From Chitinophaga sp. YR573 (GTDB taxonomy: Bacteria > Bacteroidota > Bacteroidia > Chitinophagales > Chitinophagaceae), in NCBI RefSeq assembly GCF_900110995.1, contig NZ_FOJF01000003.1, positions 806,001-870,000 on the forward strand: DNA of 64,000 nucleotides, written 5' to 3'. This document shows, piece after piece, positions 26,600-34,523 of this stretch. Position numbers and translations under genes: made by a program. The notes beneath the pieces were generated by a model. That model was not told the origin of the DNA. It was given only the letters and a program-made list of their open reading frames with translations, and ran no database searches. How positions within the stretch are numbered: position 1 is the stretch's first letter; the number at the start of each line of letters is the position of its first letter.

Positions 26600-28495
26600 T
26601 TGAATAAGAAAGTACTCATCGTCGAGGATCAGTTTGTTGAAGCAAATGACATTCAGCTTATGCTTGGAAAAGCAGGTTATGAGGTTTGTGGTATCGCACG
26701 TTCGGTTGCCATTGCTCAGGAAATGATAAAGAAAGAACGCCCTGCACTTGTATTGCTGGATATTTTTCTGAAAGGAAAACTTACCGGTATTGATCTGGCC
26801 AGGGAGTTGAAAGAAAGCAATATAGCTTTTGTTTATTTGTCCGCTAATTCAAATGAAGAGATATTATCTGCAGCGAAGACTACAGAGCCATATGGCTTTA
26901 TCGTAAAGCCTTTCCGCGAGAAAGACCTGCTCATAACATTGGAAATTGCACAATACCGTCACGAACATAGTCGTGAATCAAAATATAGAAGAGAAGCTGA
27001 ATTAGTGCAGCAATTGGAGAAGACGGTCAATGAAAATGTTGCATGGAAGGAAAAACTGTTGCCAATAATAAAAATAATCCAGCAAGAAATACCTTTCGAC
27101 TACCTGGCTATTGGTTTTGATGGACCAGGGAAAATTGTCAATAGTTTTTTAAGGACCGGTTTTAATGAATATCAAACGATCGGAATAACAGAACTCTCAA
27201 CGATTACCAATACTACAGAGAATAACCTGCTGAAGATCCTTAATACAGAAGATGGTAAAGAAACTGTTGCAGCCTTTTTTAATGATGAAGAATTTGAGAA
27301 ACAAGCACAGCGTCCTTCATGGAAAAAAATTGCAAGAGAAACATTTCATATGAAGTCTATGCTTTCATTTCCCCTGCTACCGGAAAATGATATATGTTTT
27401 TACAGTCGCAGGCCGGATACGTACAGTACAGAACATATAACCCTGATGCATCGTTTACAATCAATCCTCATAAGATATCTTAAGCGAATACCTGATGTTG
27501 AAAATATCAGGAATGTAAAAATCAGCAGCACTGTTCCGGATTCAACGAACCCGGGGTTTGAAAAGATCATAGGTAACAGCCATTTGCTGCTGAATGTATT
27601 CGGCCTTATCACACAGGTAGCTCCTTTTGATACTGCGGTGCTGATATTAGGGGAAAGCGGCACTGGAAAAGAAAGGATTGCGGATAGTATTCATAACCTT
27701 TCGTCACGAAAAGGAAAAGCATTTGTAAAAGTAAATTGTGCAACATTGCCTGCCACGCTGATCGAATCAGAATTATTTGGTCATGAAAAAGGCGCATTCA
27801 CTGGCGCAACAGATAAAAGAAAGGGAAAGTTTGAGCAGGCGAATGAAGGAACTATTTTCCTGGATGAGATTGGTGAAATGCCAGTTGACCTGCAGGTAAA
27901 ACTTTTACGTGTATTACAGGAAAAAGAAATAGAACCGGTTGGAGGCCAATCATCTGTTAAAATCAATGTTCGTGTCATCGCTGCTACCAACAGGAATCTC
28001 GAGAAAGAAGTAGCGGAGGGCCGTTTTCGTCTTGATCTTTATTATCGCCTTAATGTATTTCCAATTGAATTACCGTCTTTGCGTGAACGGGTTGAAGACA
28101 TACCTGCCCTGGCTAATCATTTTATCGCTTACTATAATCGCAAGGCAGGAAAGAAAATCACCGGGTTTTCGGATAAAGTATTAAGACAAATGACGGAATA
28201 TAGCTGGCCTGGAAACATCCGTGAGCTTGAGAATATAATAGAACGGAGCGTATTGCTTGCAAAAGGAACAGTTATTGAAGAAATCTCACTACCGGTAGTT
28301 CAAAAAAAGAATAACCCGGATTCTCATACGAGAACGATCCATGAAAATGAGCGGGATTATATCATCTCCATTCTTAAAAAATGTAATGGCAAAATCTGGG
28401 GTAGTGGTGGAGCCGCAAAAATATTGAGTATCCCTCCATCTACATTGAATTCCAAAATGAAAAAACTGGGTATCAGGAAAGGAGATAGTGAATAA
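26600..28495 (+). CDS. Receiver-GAF-like-sigma54 activator-Fis response regulator
   Basis: A 631-residue NtrC-class regulator starting at TTG. Residues 1-120 are a receiver with phospho-acceptor D54 and K103. Residues about 150-310 look like a GAF-type sensory domain (IIKIIQQEIPFDYLAIGFDG, MKSMLSFPLLPENDICFYS). The AAA+ domain has Walker A GESGTGKE at 351-358, the sigma54-contacting GAFTGA loop at 398-403 and Walker B GTIFLDEIGEM. A Fis helix-turn-helix ends the protein (GAAKILSIPPSTLNSKMKKLG). It must act through RpoN, and it is cotranscribed with the HisKA_2 kinase. HisKA_2 kinases paired with sigma54 activators that carry an inserted GAF-like domain are less usual than NtrB/NtrC pairs. Confidence 0.93.
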   Translation: MNKKVLIVEDQFVEANDIQLMLGKAGYEVCGIARSVAIAQEMIKKERPALVLLDIFLKGKLTGIDLARELKESNIAFVYLSANSNEEILSAAKTTEPYGFIVKPFREKDLLITLEIAQYRHEHSRESKYRREAELVQQLEKTVNENVAWKEKLLPIIKIIQQEIPFDYLAIGFDGPGKIVNSFLRTGFNEYQTIGITELSTITNTTENNLLKILNTEDGKETVAAFFNDEEFEKQAQRPSWKKIARETFHMKSMLSFPLLPENDICFYSRRPDTYSTEHITLMHRLQSILIRYLKRIPDVENIRNVKISSTVPDSTNPGFEKIIGNSHLLLNVFGLITQVAPFDTAVLILGESGTGKERIADSIHNLSSRKGKAFVKVNCATLPATLIESELFGHEKGAFTGATDKRKGKFEQANEGTIFLDEIGEMPVDLQVKLLRVLQEKEIEPVGGQSSVKINVRVIAATNRNLEKEVAEGRFRLDLYYRLNVFPIELPSLRERVEDIPALANHFIAYYNRKAGKKITGFSDKVLRQMTEYSWPGNIRELENIIERSVLLAKGTVIEEISLPVVQKKNNPDSHTRTIHENERDYIISILKKCNGKIWGSGGAAKILSIPPSTLNSKMKKLGIRKGDSE

Positions 28496-28498
28496 TTA

Positions 28499-29155
28499 TC
28501 ACACTTTCTTTATCAGTAACCTGTCACATGCTACCCGGCTTAACATCTCAGATTTTCTCTTACCATAGCTAACAGTCATTGTACCATCAAAAGGTTCCAT
28601 TGAAATGATCTTCAATACAACGCCCAGCTGAAGGCCCCGGTTATTCAGGAATTTCAGGAACTCATCGGAAGAATAGATAACGGCAGCAAGCGTTACTGTA
28701 TCTCCACTCTGGCATTCACTTAGTTTGTTATATTCCACCCAAACGATATTTCCATTTCTGTCGGGTATAGGTGATCCATGTGGGTCTACTTTGGGAAATC
28801 CCAGTATCTCATCCATCTTTTCAAAAAAATCAGGCGATTGTATATGCTCTACCTGTTCGGCAATATCATGTACCTGTTCCCATCCAAATCCCATTTTCTC
28901 CACCAGGTACATTTCTGTGAGCCTATGTTTACGGATGATCAGGGCAGCTTCCTTTTTCCCTTTTTCGGTCAGCCGGATGGGTTTGTAACTTTCATAATGG
29001 ACCAGCTCTTTTTCAGCCAGTCTTTTCATCATACTGTTTACAGTAGGCATTTTGATATCCAGCTGCTTGCTTAGCTCATTTATGCTCGTTTCCCCTTTTT
29101 CATTAGCAATATTGAATATTGCTTTCAGGTAATTCTCCTCCGTTTGCGAGTTCAT
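28499..29155 (-). CDS. DtxR/MntR/IdeR-family metal-dependent regulator
   Basis: A 218-residue iron- or manganese-responsive repressor. The N-terminal winged helix (NYLKAIFNIANEKGETSINELSKQLDIKMPTVNSMMKRL split over two helices) is followed by the dimerisation/metal domain (RKHRLTEMYLVEKMGFGWEQVHDIAEQVEHIQS with the conserved His and Glu ligands). A C-terminal FeoA/SH3-like domain spans about residues 145-216. Length is typical of the three-domain members. Its stop is three bases from the convergent regulator's stop. Two matching operator-like sites lie in its divergent promoter region, predicting autoregulation and control of the di-heme/Rieske/porin operon. Confidence 0.92.
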   Translation of the reverse strand: MNSQTEENYLKAIFNIANEKGETSINELSKQLDIKMPTVNSMMKRLAEKELVHYESYKPIRLTEKGKKEAALIIRKHRLTEMYLVEKMGFGWEQVHDIAEQVEHIQSPDFFEKMDEILGFPKVDPHGSPIPDRNGNIVWVEYNKLSECQSGDTVTLAAVIYSSDEFLKFLNNRGLQLGVVLKIISMEPFDGTMTVSYGKRKSEMLSRVACDRLLIKKV

Positions 29156-29159
29156 GGGC

Positions 29160-29189
29160 CAAAGTTAATAATACTTAGTTAAGACTAAC
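29160..29189 (-). promoter_or_regulatory. dtxR-like gene promoter with overlapping operator
   Basis: On the minus strand, TAACTTTG (29167-29160) matches TAnnTTTG and ends four bases before the start codon at 29155. The 16-mer GTTAGTCTTAACTAAG (29189-29174) lies just upstream and matches the site at 29216-29231 on the plus strand (GTTAGTCTAATCTAAC) in 13 of 16 positions. A bound regulator would cover the promoter. Confidence 0.6.
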
Positions 29190-29214
29190 TCAGGTTTAAG
29201 CTGATAAAATACTT

Positions 29215-29244
29215 TTGTTAGTCTAATCTAACAATTTATATTTG
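29215..29244 (+). promoter_or_regulatory. Di-heme operon promoter with embedded palindromic operator
   Basis: TTG (29215-29217), a 19-base spacer and TATATTTG (29237-29244) form a textbook Bacteroidota promoter. The palindrome TTGTTAG-TCTAAT-CTAACAA (29215-29234) fills the spacer, as expected for a DtxR/MntR-type repressor site. Confidence 0.75.
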
Positions 29245-29270
29245 TATTGACTAATAAACAGTTTAGGCCA

Positions 29271-30470
29271 ATGAAAAACTTTTACATTGCTTTTATAATT
29301 ATAATAACCGGAATAATCCTTATACAGGCTTGTTCAAAGCTGGAACCAGCTGCTCTGGCTGATGATCAGTTATTGGACGGACCCGTGGACGGCCTGAATT
29401 ATGAACAAAACGGACGGTTTCTGGCAGGAGATAATGCCTTTAATAATGAGATCTTTACGGTTGAAAAGGGGGTAGGACCTATTTTCGTGGCTACCAGTTG
29501 TGGCAGTTGCCATGCCGGCGATGGCAAGGGACACCCTTTTACCACGCTTACCCGCTTTGGGCAGGTAGATGAGACCGGGAATCATTTCCTGGATAAAGGA
29601 GGCCCTCAACTACAGAACCGGGCTATTCCCGGTTACTTACCTGAAACAATTCCGGCAGGAGCCACCTTCTCTAAATTTACACCACCTGGCAACACAGGGT
29701 TAGGTTTTCTGGAATTAGTATCAGACCAGGATATCCTGGCGATGGCAGATCCGGATGATGTAAACGGGGATGGTATCTCCGGAGTTCCTAACTGGAATAC
29801 AATACCGGCTTATATCAACCCCTCAGTTAATGCCGTAACTCAAAACGGAAAATACATCTGCCGGTTTGGTAGAAAGGGAAGTATTTTCAATCTCCTGCAA
29901 CAAACAGCAAATGCTTATAATCAGGATATCGGCATCACTTCTGTATTTGCAATTACAGATGTCTACGACCATCAGGAAACAGATCCGGAGGTCTCTACGC
30001 AAACAGTTAATAATGTAGTCTTCTACCTGCAAACTTTAAAAGCACCTATTCAGCGTAACCAGCAAGACCCCGCAAGCATCAATGGTGGTACTGTCTTTAC
30101 ACAGATCGGCTGTGAAAGCTGCCATAAGCAAACATTGAAAACAGGATATTCTCCGGTACAAAGCCTTTCCTACAAAGAATTTCATCCCTATACAGATCTG
30201 TTGCTGCATGACATGGGCAGTGGACTGGATGATGGTTATACCGAAGGCTCTGCCAAAACACATGAATGGCGTACTGCTCCGTTATGGGGGTTAGGGCTTT
30301 CTCCCAAGTCACAGGGAGGTGGTTACTTCCTGCTGCATGATGGTCGTGCAACAAGCATTGAACAAGCAGTAGAAATGCATGGTGGCGAAGCCACAGAAGC
30401 AAGAAGGAATTACAGCAGTCTTTCCCCGGCAGACAAAGATGCGTTGCTGAAATTTTTAAAATCCTTATAA
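29271..30470 (+). CDS. Di-heme oxidoreductase lipoprotein (DUF1111-like)
   Basis: A protein of about 399 residues with a lipoprotein signal (LIQAC, Cys21), so periplasmic and membrane-tethered. Two c-type heme sites are present: C77-GS-C80-H81 and C284-ES-C285 region, read as CESCH at 281-285. Overall sequence (NYEQNGRFLAGDNAFN, LLHDMGSGLDDG, EWRTAPLWGLG, FLLHDGRATSIEQAVEMHGGEA) matches the DUF1111 'thiol oxidoreductase'/MauG-like cytochrome peroxidase family. The ATG at 29271 is chosen over a TTG at 29247. It leads an operon with a Rieske protein and a porin under a metal-regulator operator. Electron acceptor and substrate unknown. Confidence 0.88.
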   Translation: MKNFYIAFIIIITGIILIQACSKLEPAALADDQLLDGPVDGLNYEQNGRFLAGDNAFNNEIFTVEKGVGPIFVATSCGSCHAGDGKGHPFTTLTRFGQVDETGNHFLDKGGPQLQNRAIPGYLPETIPAGATFSKFTPPGNTGLGFLELVSDQDILAMADPDDVNGDGISGVPNWNTIPAYINPSVNAVTQNGKYICRFGRKGSIFNLLQQTANAYNQDIGITSVFAITDVYDHQETDPEVSTQTVNNVVFYLQTLKAPIQRNQQDPASINGGTVFTQIGCESCHKQTLKTGYSPVQSLSYKEFHPYTDLLLHDMGSGLDDGYTEGSAKTHEWRTAPLWGLGLSPKSQGGGYFLLHDGRATSIEQAVEMHGGEATEARRNYSSLSPADKDALLKFLKSL

Positions 30471-30474
30471 AGCC

Positions 30475-30918
30475 ATGAACAGAAAAGAATTTATACAACA
30501 TTGTAGTTTTGCCTGCCTGGGGAGCATAGGTGCTGTAGCAATGCTGCAAAGCTGTGGCACAAGCAAAGAATTATCCGGTACTATCAGCGGGGATGATTTA
30601 ATTGTATCGTTGACTGATTTCGAGACGATGGCCGGTAAAGAAAAACATTTTAAAAAGTACATCGTAGTGCAAAATGAACGGTTGAAACACCCCATTTGTA
30701 TCTATCGCTTTAGTGAAACGGAATATACTGCTTTATGGATGCGCTGTACCCATCAGGGAGCTGAATTGCAGGTCTTTGGCGATAAACTTCAATGCCCGGC
30801 GCATGGCAGTGAATTCAGCAACAAAGGTAATATACAGAACGGCCCTGCTGCCATACCTCTCAGATCGTTTCCGGTAAGCATTGACAAGGATCAACTAAAA
30901 ATCTCTTTAAAGAAATGA
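30475..30918 (+). CDS. Rieske [2Fe-2S] lipoprotein
   Basis: A 147-residue Rieske protein. The N-terminal signal ends in a lipobox (MLQSC, Cys27), preceded by a MNRKEF start resembling a weak twin-arginine pattern. The cluster ligands are C91-T-H93 and C107-PA-H110 (CTHQGAE and CPAHGSEF), giving a typical high-potential type site. It begins four bases after the di-heme gene and its stop overlaps the porin start by four bases. Rieske plus di-heme cytochrome suggests a periplasmic electron-transfer pair; no cytochrome b subunit is present, so this is not a bc complex. Confidence 0.92.
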   Translation: MNRKEFIQHCSFACLGSIGAVAMLQSCGTSKELSGTISGDDLIVSLTDFETMAGKEKHFKKYIVVQNERLKHPICIYRFSETEYTALWMRCTHQGAELQVFGDKLQCPAHGSEFSNKGNIQNGPAAIPLRSFPVSIDKDQLKISLKK

Positions 30919-32141
30919 GCATCAGATATATACTCCCTTTCATCATGTGTACATATATTACTGCCCATGCACAGATTGATGAAAGTCTTCTAAAAACCAT
31001 ACCGAAAGATACTGTGAAGCAGGCCATGAACATGGATGCGATCTATAATCGCCCGTTTGTCAGCGTAGGCAAATTACCCGTTTCTGTGGGTGGTTACATG
31101 GAGGCTAACTGGCAGCACCTGGGAACAGATGGCATCAGTGAAGGGCATCAGTTCCAATTCAGGCGAATGACTTTATTCGTAGCCTCTACTATCAGCAAAC
31201 GTATCAAATTCCTTAGTGAAATAGAGTTTGAAGACGGCGCAAAGGAAATAGCTATTGAGTTTGCGGCGCTGGACGTGGAATTACATCCTTTATTGAATCT
31301 CCGTGGTGGCATGATCATGAACCCCATTGGAGCCTTCAATCAGAACCATGACGGCCCTAAATGGGAATTTACCGACCGTCCCATTGCTATGACACAAATG
31401 TTGCCTGCTACCTGGAGCAATGCCGGTTTTGGTTTATATGGCAAGTATTATAATAAAGACTGGATGTTTGGCTATGAGGCCTACTTATCCGGAGGATTTG
31501 ATAACTCCATCATCAACAACGAAGAGAACAAAACATTCCTGCCTGCAGCTAAGAATAATTCTGAACGCTTTGAAGAAAGTGCCAGCGGGGAACCATTATT
31601 TACGGGCAAAGTGGCCCTTCGTAATAATAAAATAGGAGAACTCGGATTGTCTTATATGGGTGGGGTGTATAACAAGTACCAGGATGATGGTATAAGGTTA
31701 GATGAAAAAAGGAGTGTAAATATCTGGGCAATTGATTTTAATACAACATTACCGGTACTTAATACTTTCATTACCACCGAATGGGCATGGATAAAGGTAA
31801 ATGTGCCGGAAACGTATTCACAGCAATATGGAAATAAGCAACAGGGAGGCTTTATGGATATTGTACAGCCTATCCTGAAACGAAACATATTGGGCTGGAA
31901 GAAAGCTACCTTAAACATTGCCTGCCGTTTGGAATATGTAGACTGGAATGTAGGGAAGTTCAAAGAGACCGGTGGAAATATTGCGGAAGACTTATGGAGT
32001 ATTATGCCGGCTATCAGTTTCCGGCCAACTTCAGAAACGGTACTCCGCCTGAATTACCGCTATCAGAAACAAAAAGATCTTTTAGGCAATCCACCTTCTG
32101 TTACAAGTGGTTTGAGTTTTGGAATTTCGACTTATTTTTAA
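30915..32141 (+). CDS. Outer membrane porin (OprO/OprP-like)
   Basis: A 408-residue outer-membrane barrel with a Sec signal (YILPFIMCTYITAHAQ). Alternating strands, aromatic girdles and the terminal FGISTYF ending in Phe are typical. The segment FQFRRMTLFVASTISKRIKFLSEIEFEDG and MIMNPIGAFNQNHDGPKWEF resembles the phosphate-selective porin O/P family of Bacteroidota, which also includes channels for other ions. Translationally coupled to the Rieske gene. Its place in a metal-regulated operon suggests passage of a metal ion or metal-binding compound (inference). A strong terminator follows. Confidence 0.85.
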   Translation: MSIRYILPFIMCTYITAHAQIDESLLKTIPKDTVKQAMNMDAIYNRPFVSVGKLPVSVGGYMEANWQHLGTDGISEGHQFQFRRMTLFVASTISKRIKFLSEIEFEDGAKEIAIEFAALDVELHPLLNLRGGMIMNPIGAFNQNHDGPKWEFTDRPIAMTQMLPATWSNAGFGLYGKYYNKDWMFGYEAYLSGGFDNSIINNEENKTFLPAAKNNSERFEESASGEPLFTGKVALRNNKIGELGLSYMGGVYNKYQDDGIRLDEKRSVNIWAIDFNTTLPVLNTFITTEWAWIKVNVPETYSQQYGNKQQGGFMDIVQPILKRNILGWKKATLNIACRLEYVDWNVGKFKETGGNIAEDLWSIMPAISFRPTSETVLRLNYRYQKQKDLLGNPPSVTSGLSFGISTYF

Positions 32142-32148
32142 AGGGATG

Positions 32149-32178
32149 CAGGGATGTTGTTTAAACATCCCTGTTTTT
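32149..32178 (+). terminator. Intrinsic terminator after the porin gene
   Basis: CAGGGATGTT (32149-32158) pairs with AACATCCCTG (32164-32173) around a five-base loop and is followed by TTTTT. It starts seven bases after the porin stop. Confidence 0.85.
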
Positions 32179-32209
32179 CTCTATATTAGCTGTTAATAAC
32201 ACCTTTCAG

Positions 32210-33031
32210 TTGGAAAAAAACATTCCGGTAAAAAACAAGATCAACTCAGAAAAACATATAAAGGCCGAACCTTTCAGAAAAGAGACCCGTACCACAGAAC
32301 CTCACAAGCATAAACAATACTTCGAGCTTGTTTTTATCACAACAGGTACAGGGGAACACTGGATCGACGGTATAAAATATGATGTAAAGCCCCCGGTTCT
32401 TTTTTTCATTACGCAGGATCAGGTGCATAACTGGGATTTGAAAAGTGAGCCGGACGGGTATGTCGTTATTATTAAAAAATCCTTCATAGAAAAAAGCCTG
32501 GACCTTCAGTTAAAACTACTGCTCAACAGCATAAGTACTTTACATTGTCTTTATATAACAGAGAATGCCACCCTCTATCGTTTATTTGAATTGCTGGCAG
32601 AAGAGAACAAAACAGAAACAGAAAGTTCCTTTCCGGTTATTGAAAGTTTGTTAAAAGCCTTGCTGAGTAAAGTGCAGCAAATAGCTGGCCCTGGAATCGA
32701 TAAAATCTCTCAAAAAGCAGACCTGTACCAGCTTTTTCTGAAACTACTCAACCAGCATAATCCTATAAGAAACAAAGTATCTTATTATGCAGGTATTTTA
32801 AATACTACTCCCCAGAATCTTAATACAGCCTGCCGTAAAGCGATTGATCTTCCCGCTGCGGAAGTCCTTGCCGGTTTTATTATTAATGAAGCCAAACGCT
32901 TACTGTTATATACAGATAAAACAGTCTCCGAAATATCTTTCTCTCTGAATTTTAATGATCCTTCCCACTTTGTAAAATACTTCAAAAGGCTCTCCGGATA
33001 TACTCCCCAATCATTCCGGGAAACCAAATAG
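32210..33031 (+). CDS. AraC-family transcriptional regulator
   Basis: A 273-residue AraC/XylS regulator starting at TTG. The cupin sensing domain has EPHKHKQYFELVFITTGTGEHWIDG and the motif FITQDQVHNWDL; the C-terminal helix-turn-helix pair is KVSYYAGILNTTPQNLNTACRK and KTVSEISFSLNFNDPSHFVKYFKRLSG, written here in parts. This form with an N-terminal His-rich cupin resembles regulators of efflux pumps in Bacteroidota. It is 95 bases upstream of the TolC-RND-MFP operon on the same strand and probably controls it. Confidence 0.9.
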   Translation: MEKNIPVKNKINSEKHIKAEPFRKETRTTEPHKHKQYFELVFITTGTGEHWIDGIKYDVKPPVLFFITQDQVHNWDLKSEPDGYVVIIKKSFIEKSLDLQLKLLLNSISTLHCLYITENATLYRLFELLAEENKTETESSFPVIESLLKALLSKVQQIAGPGIDKISQKADLYQLFLKLLNQHNPIRNKVSYYAGILNTTPQNLNTACRKAIDLPAAEVLAGFIINEAKRLLLYTDKTVSEISFSLNFNDPSHFVKYFKRLSGYTPQSFRETK

Positions 33032-33126
33032 AATATACCAGGATATTTTCAAAAATACCATATTGCAGCAATAGCGATCTCTAATTTTAGTGCTGCAGAC
33101 CTGTGCCTGTTAATATCGTATTTAAT

Positions 33127-34521
33127 ATGAAAGATAACCGTCGTTTGAATCCATTGGTTAAGCTATTTACAGTCTGTTACCTGCTGGTAATAACAGAAGA
33201 AAGTTTCGCCCAACAGCATCATCTTTCTATTAAAGAAGTATTATCGCTGGTACAGACACAACAACCCGAATTGAAAGGTTATAAAGAGCAGGCAGTGGCA
33301 GCCGGTTATGCTGTAAAAGTAGCGCAGAATACGCTGATACCGGAAGTAACAGCCGGTTACCAGGCAGGCTATGCAACTTATAACAATATTACCGGTATGA
33401 GTTACCCGGGTTTAATACTGCCTATCAGTGGGCCACCCTCTGCCGGCAATACATATGATCCGGTACCAGGTACAGCCTTAACTGCCCTGTTAAAATGGAA
33501 TCCTGTGACTTTTGGCCAACGCCAGGCAGCTATTGAAAAGGCCGCAGCACAATACAAATCGGCAGCCAGCTATTATAACGATTTTCTTTTCCGGCAACAG
33601 TATGCAGCCATTGCTACCTACCTCGATGCCATATATCTCCGAAAACAGCTGCAAAATTATCAGGCGAATAAGGAGCGTACCGAAGCAGGACTGCAACAAT
33701 CACTTATATATGCACAGGAGGGTTTACGCCCCGGCATTGATACCACACAGTTTCAGGCAGCATTGGCCCAGGTGGAAACAGACCTGCTCACTATACAACA
33801 GCGATACTATGCACAGCTTACTGAATTAACCCGCCTTACAGGATTGCCAGATGCACCGGATAATATTCAGTTATCAGATACTCTGCTGATCTCACAGATG
33901 CCTTCCACTACAGATACTACTAGGTCTCTGCTAACGCATCCACTATTACAATATTATCAGACTAAAAAAGCCGTAAGTGAAGCCGCATTAAAAGAAGTGC
34001 AACGCGCCTGGCGCCCACGACTGGATATCTGGGCGAATGCTTATGCAAGAGGTTCTGGCATAGCAGCAGATGGCAGTGTCAATAAATCTGCCGGCTGGTC
34101 TCTTACGCAGAAGAATTATGGAGCCGGTATACAACTGAGTTTTCCGCTGTTGCAATTCTCACAGGTAAATATCCAAAAGAAGCAGTATCAATCAATCGTA
34201 AAAGCAGACGATGCACAACTGACTCAGGTAACCTTGAATTTGCAGAAGCAGCAGCAAACAGCACAATATAATTACCGGCAGAATATCTTAATTGTTCGTC
34301 GGGCAATGGTGCAATCGCAAGCAGCACAATATGCCTTCGACGGATTGAAATTAAGCTATGAAACCGGTCTGATAGACTTTACAAGACTCATTCAGGGACA
34401 ATACGACCTGCTAAAAGCGGAAGCTGGTCAGGCAGGTGCATTCCTGCAGTTATGGCATAGCTTACTGGATATCGCTGTAGCCAATGGTAATCTGGATGAG
34501 TTTATAAACAGTATAAAATAA
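33127..34521 (+). CDS. TolC-family outer membrane efflux protein
   Basis: An outer-membrane channel of about 464 residues. A signal peptide (LVKLFTVCYLLVITEESFA) is followed by two copies of the TolC helical repeat (LSIKEVLSLVQTQQPELKGYKEQAV; ARGSGIAADGSVNKSAGW region onward), long amphipathic helices rich in Gln and Ala. The ATG at 33127 fits the signal better than GTG at 33103. It lies two bases before the RND pump start, so channel, pump and adaptor are one operon. Length is typical. Confidence 0.92.
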   Translation: MKDNRRLNPLVKLFTVCYLLVITEESFAQQHHLSIKEVLSLVQTQQPELKGYKEQAVAAGYAVKVAQNTLIPEVTAGYQAGYATYNNITGMSYPGLILPISGPPSAGNTYDPVPGTALTALLKWNPVTFGQRQAAIEKAAAQYKSAASYYNDFLFRQQYAAIATYLDAIYLRKQLQNYQANKERTEAGLQQSLIYAQEGLRPGIDTTQFQAALAQVETDLLTIQQRYYAQLTELTRLTGLPDAPDNIQLSDTLLISQMPSTTDTTRSLLTHPLLQYYQTKKAVSEAALKEVQRAWRPRLDIWANAYARGSGIAADGSVNKSAGWSLTQKNYGAGIQLSFPLLQFSQVNIQKKQYQSIVKADDAQLTQVTLNLQKQQQTAQYNYRQNILIVRRAMVQSQAAQYAFDGLKLSYETGLIDFTRLIQGQYDLLKAEAGQAGAFLQLWHSLLDIAVANGNLDEFINSIK

Positions 34522-34523
34522 TT

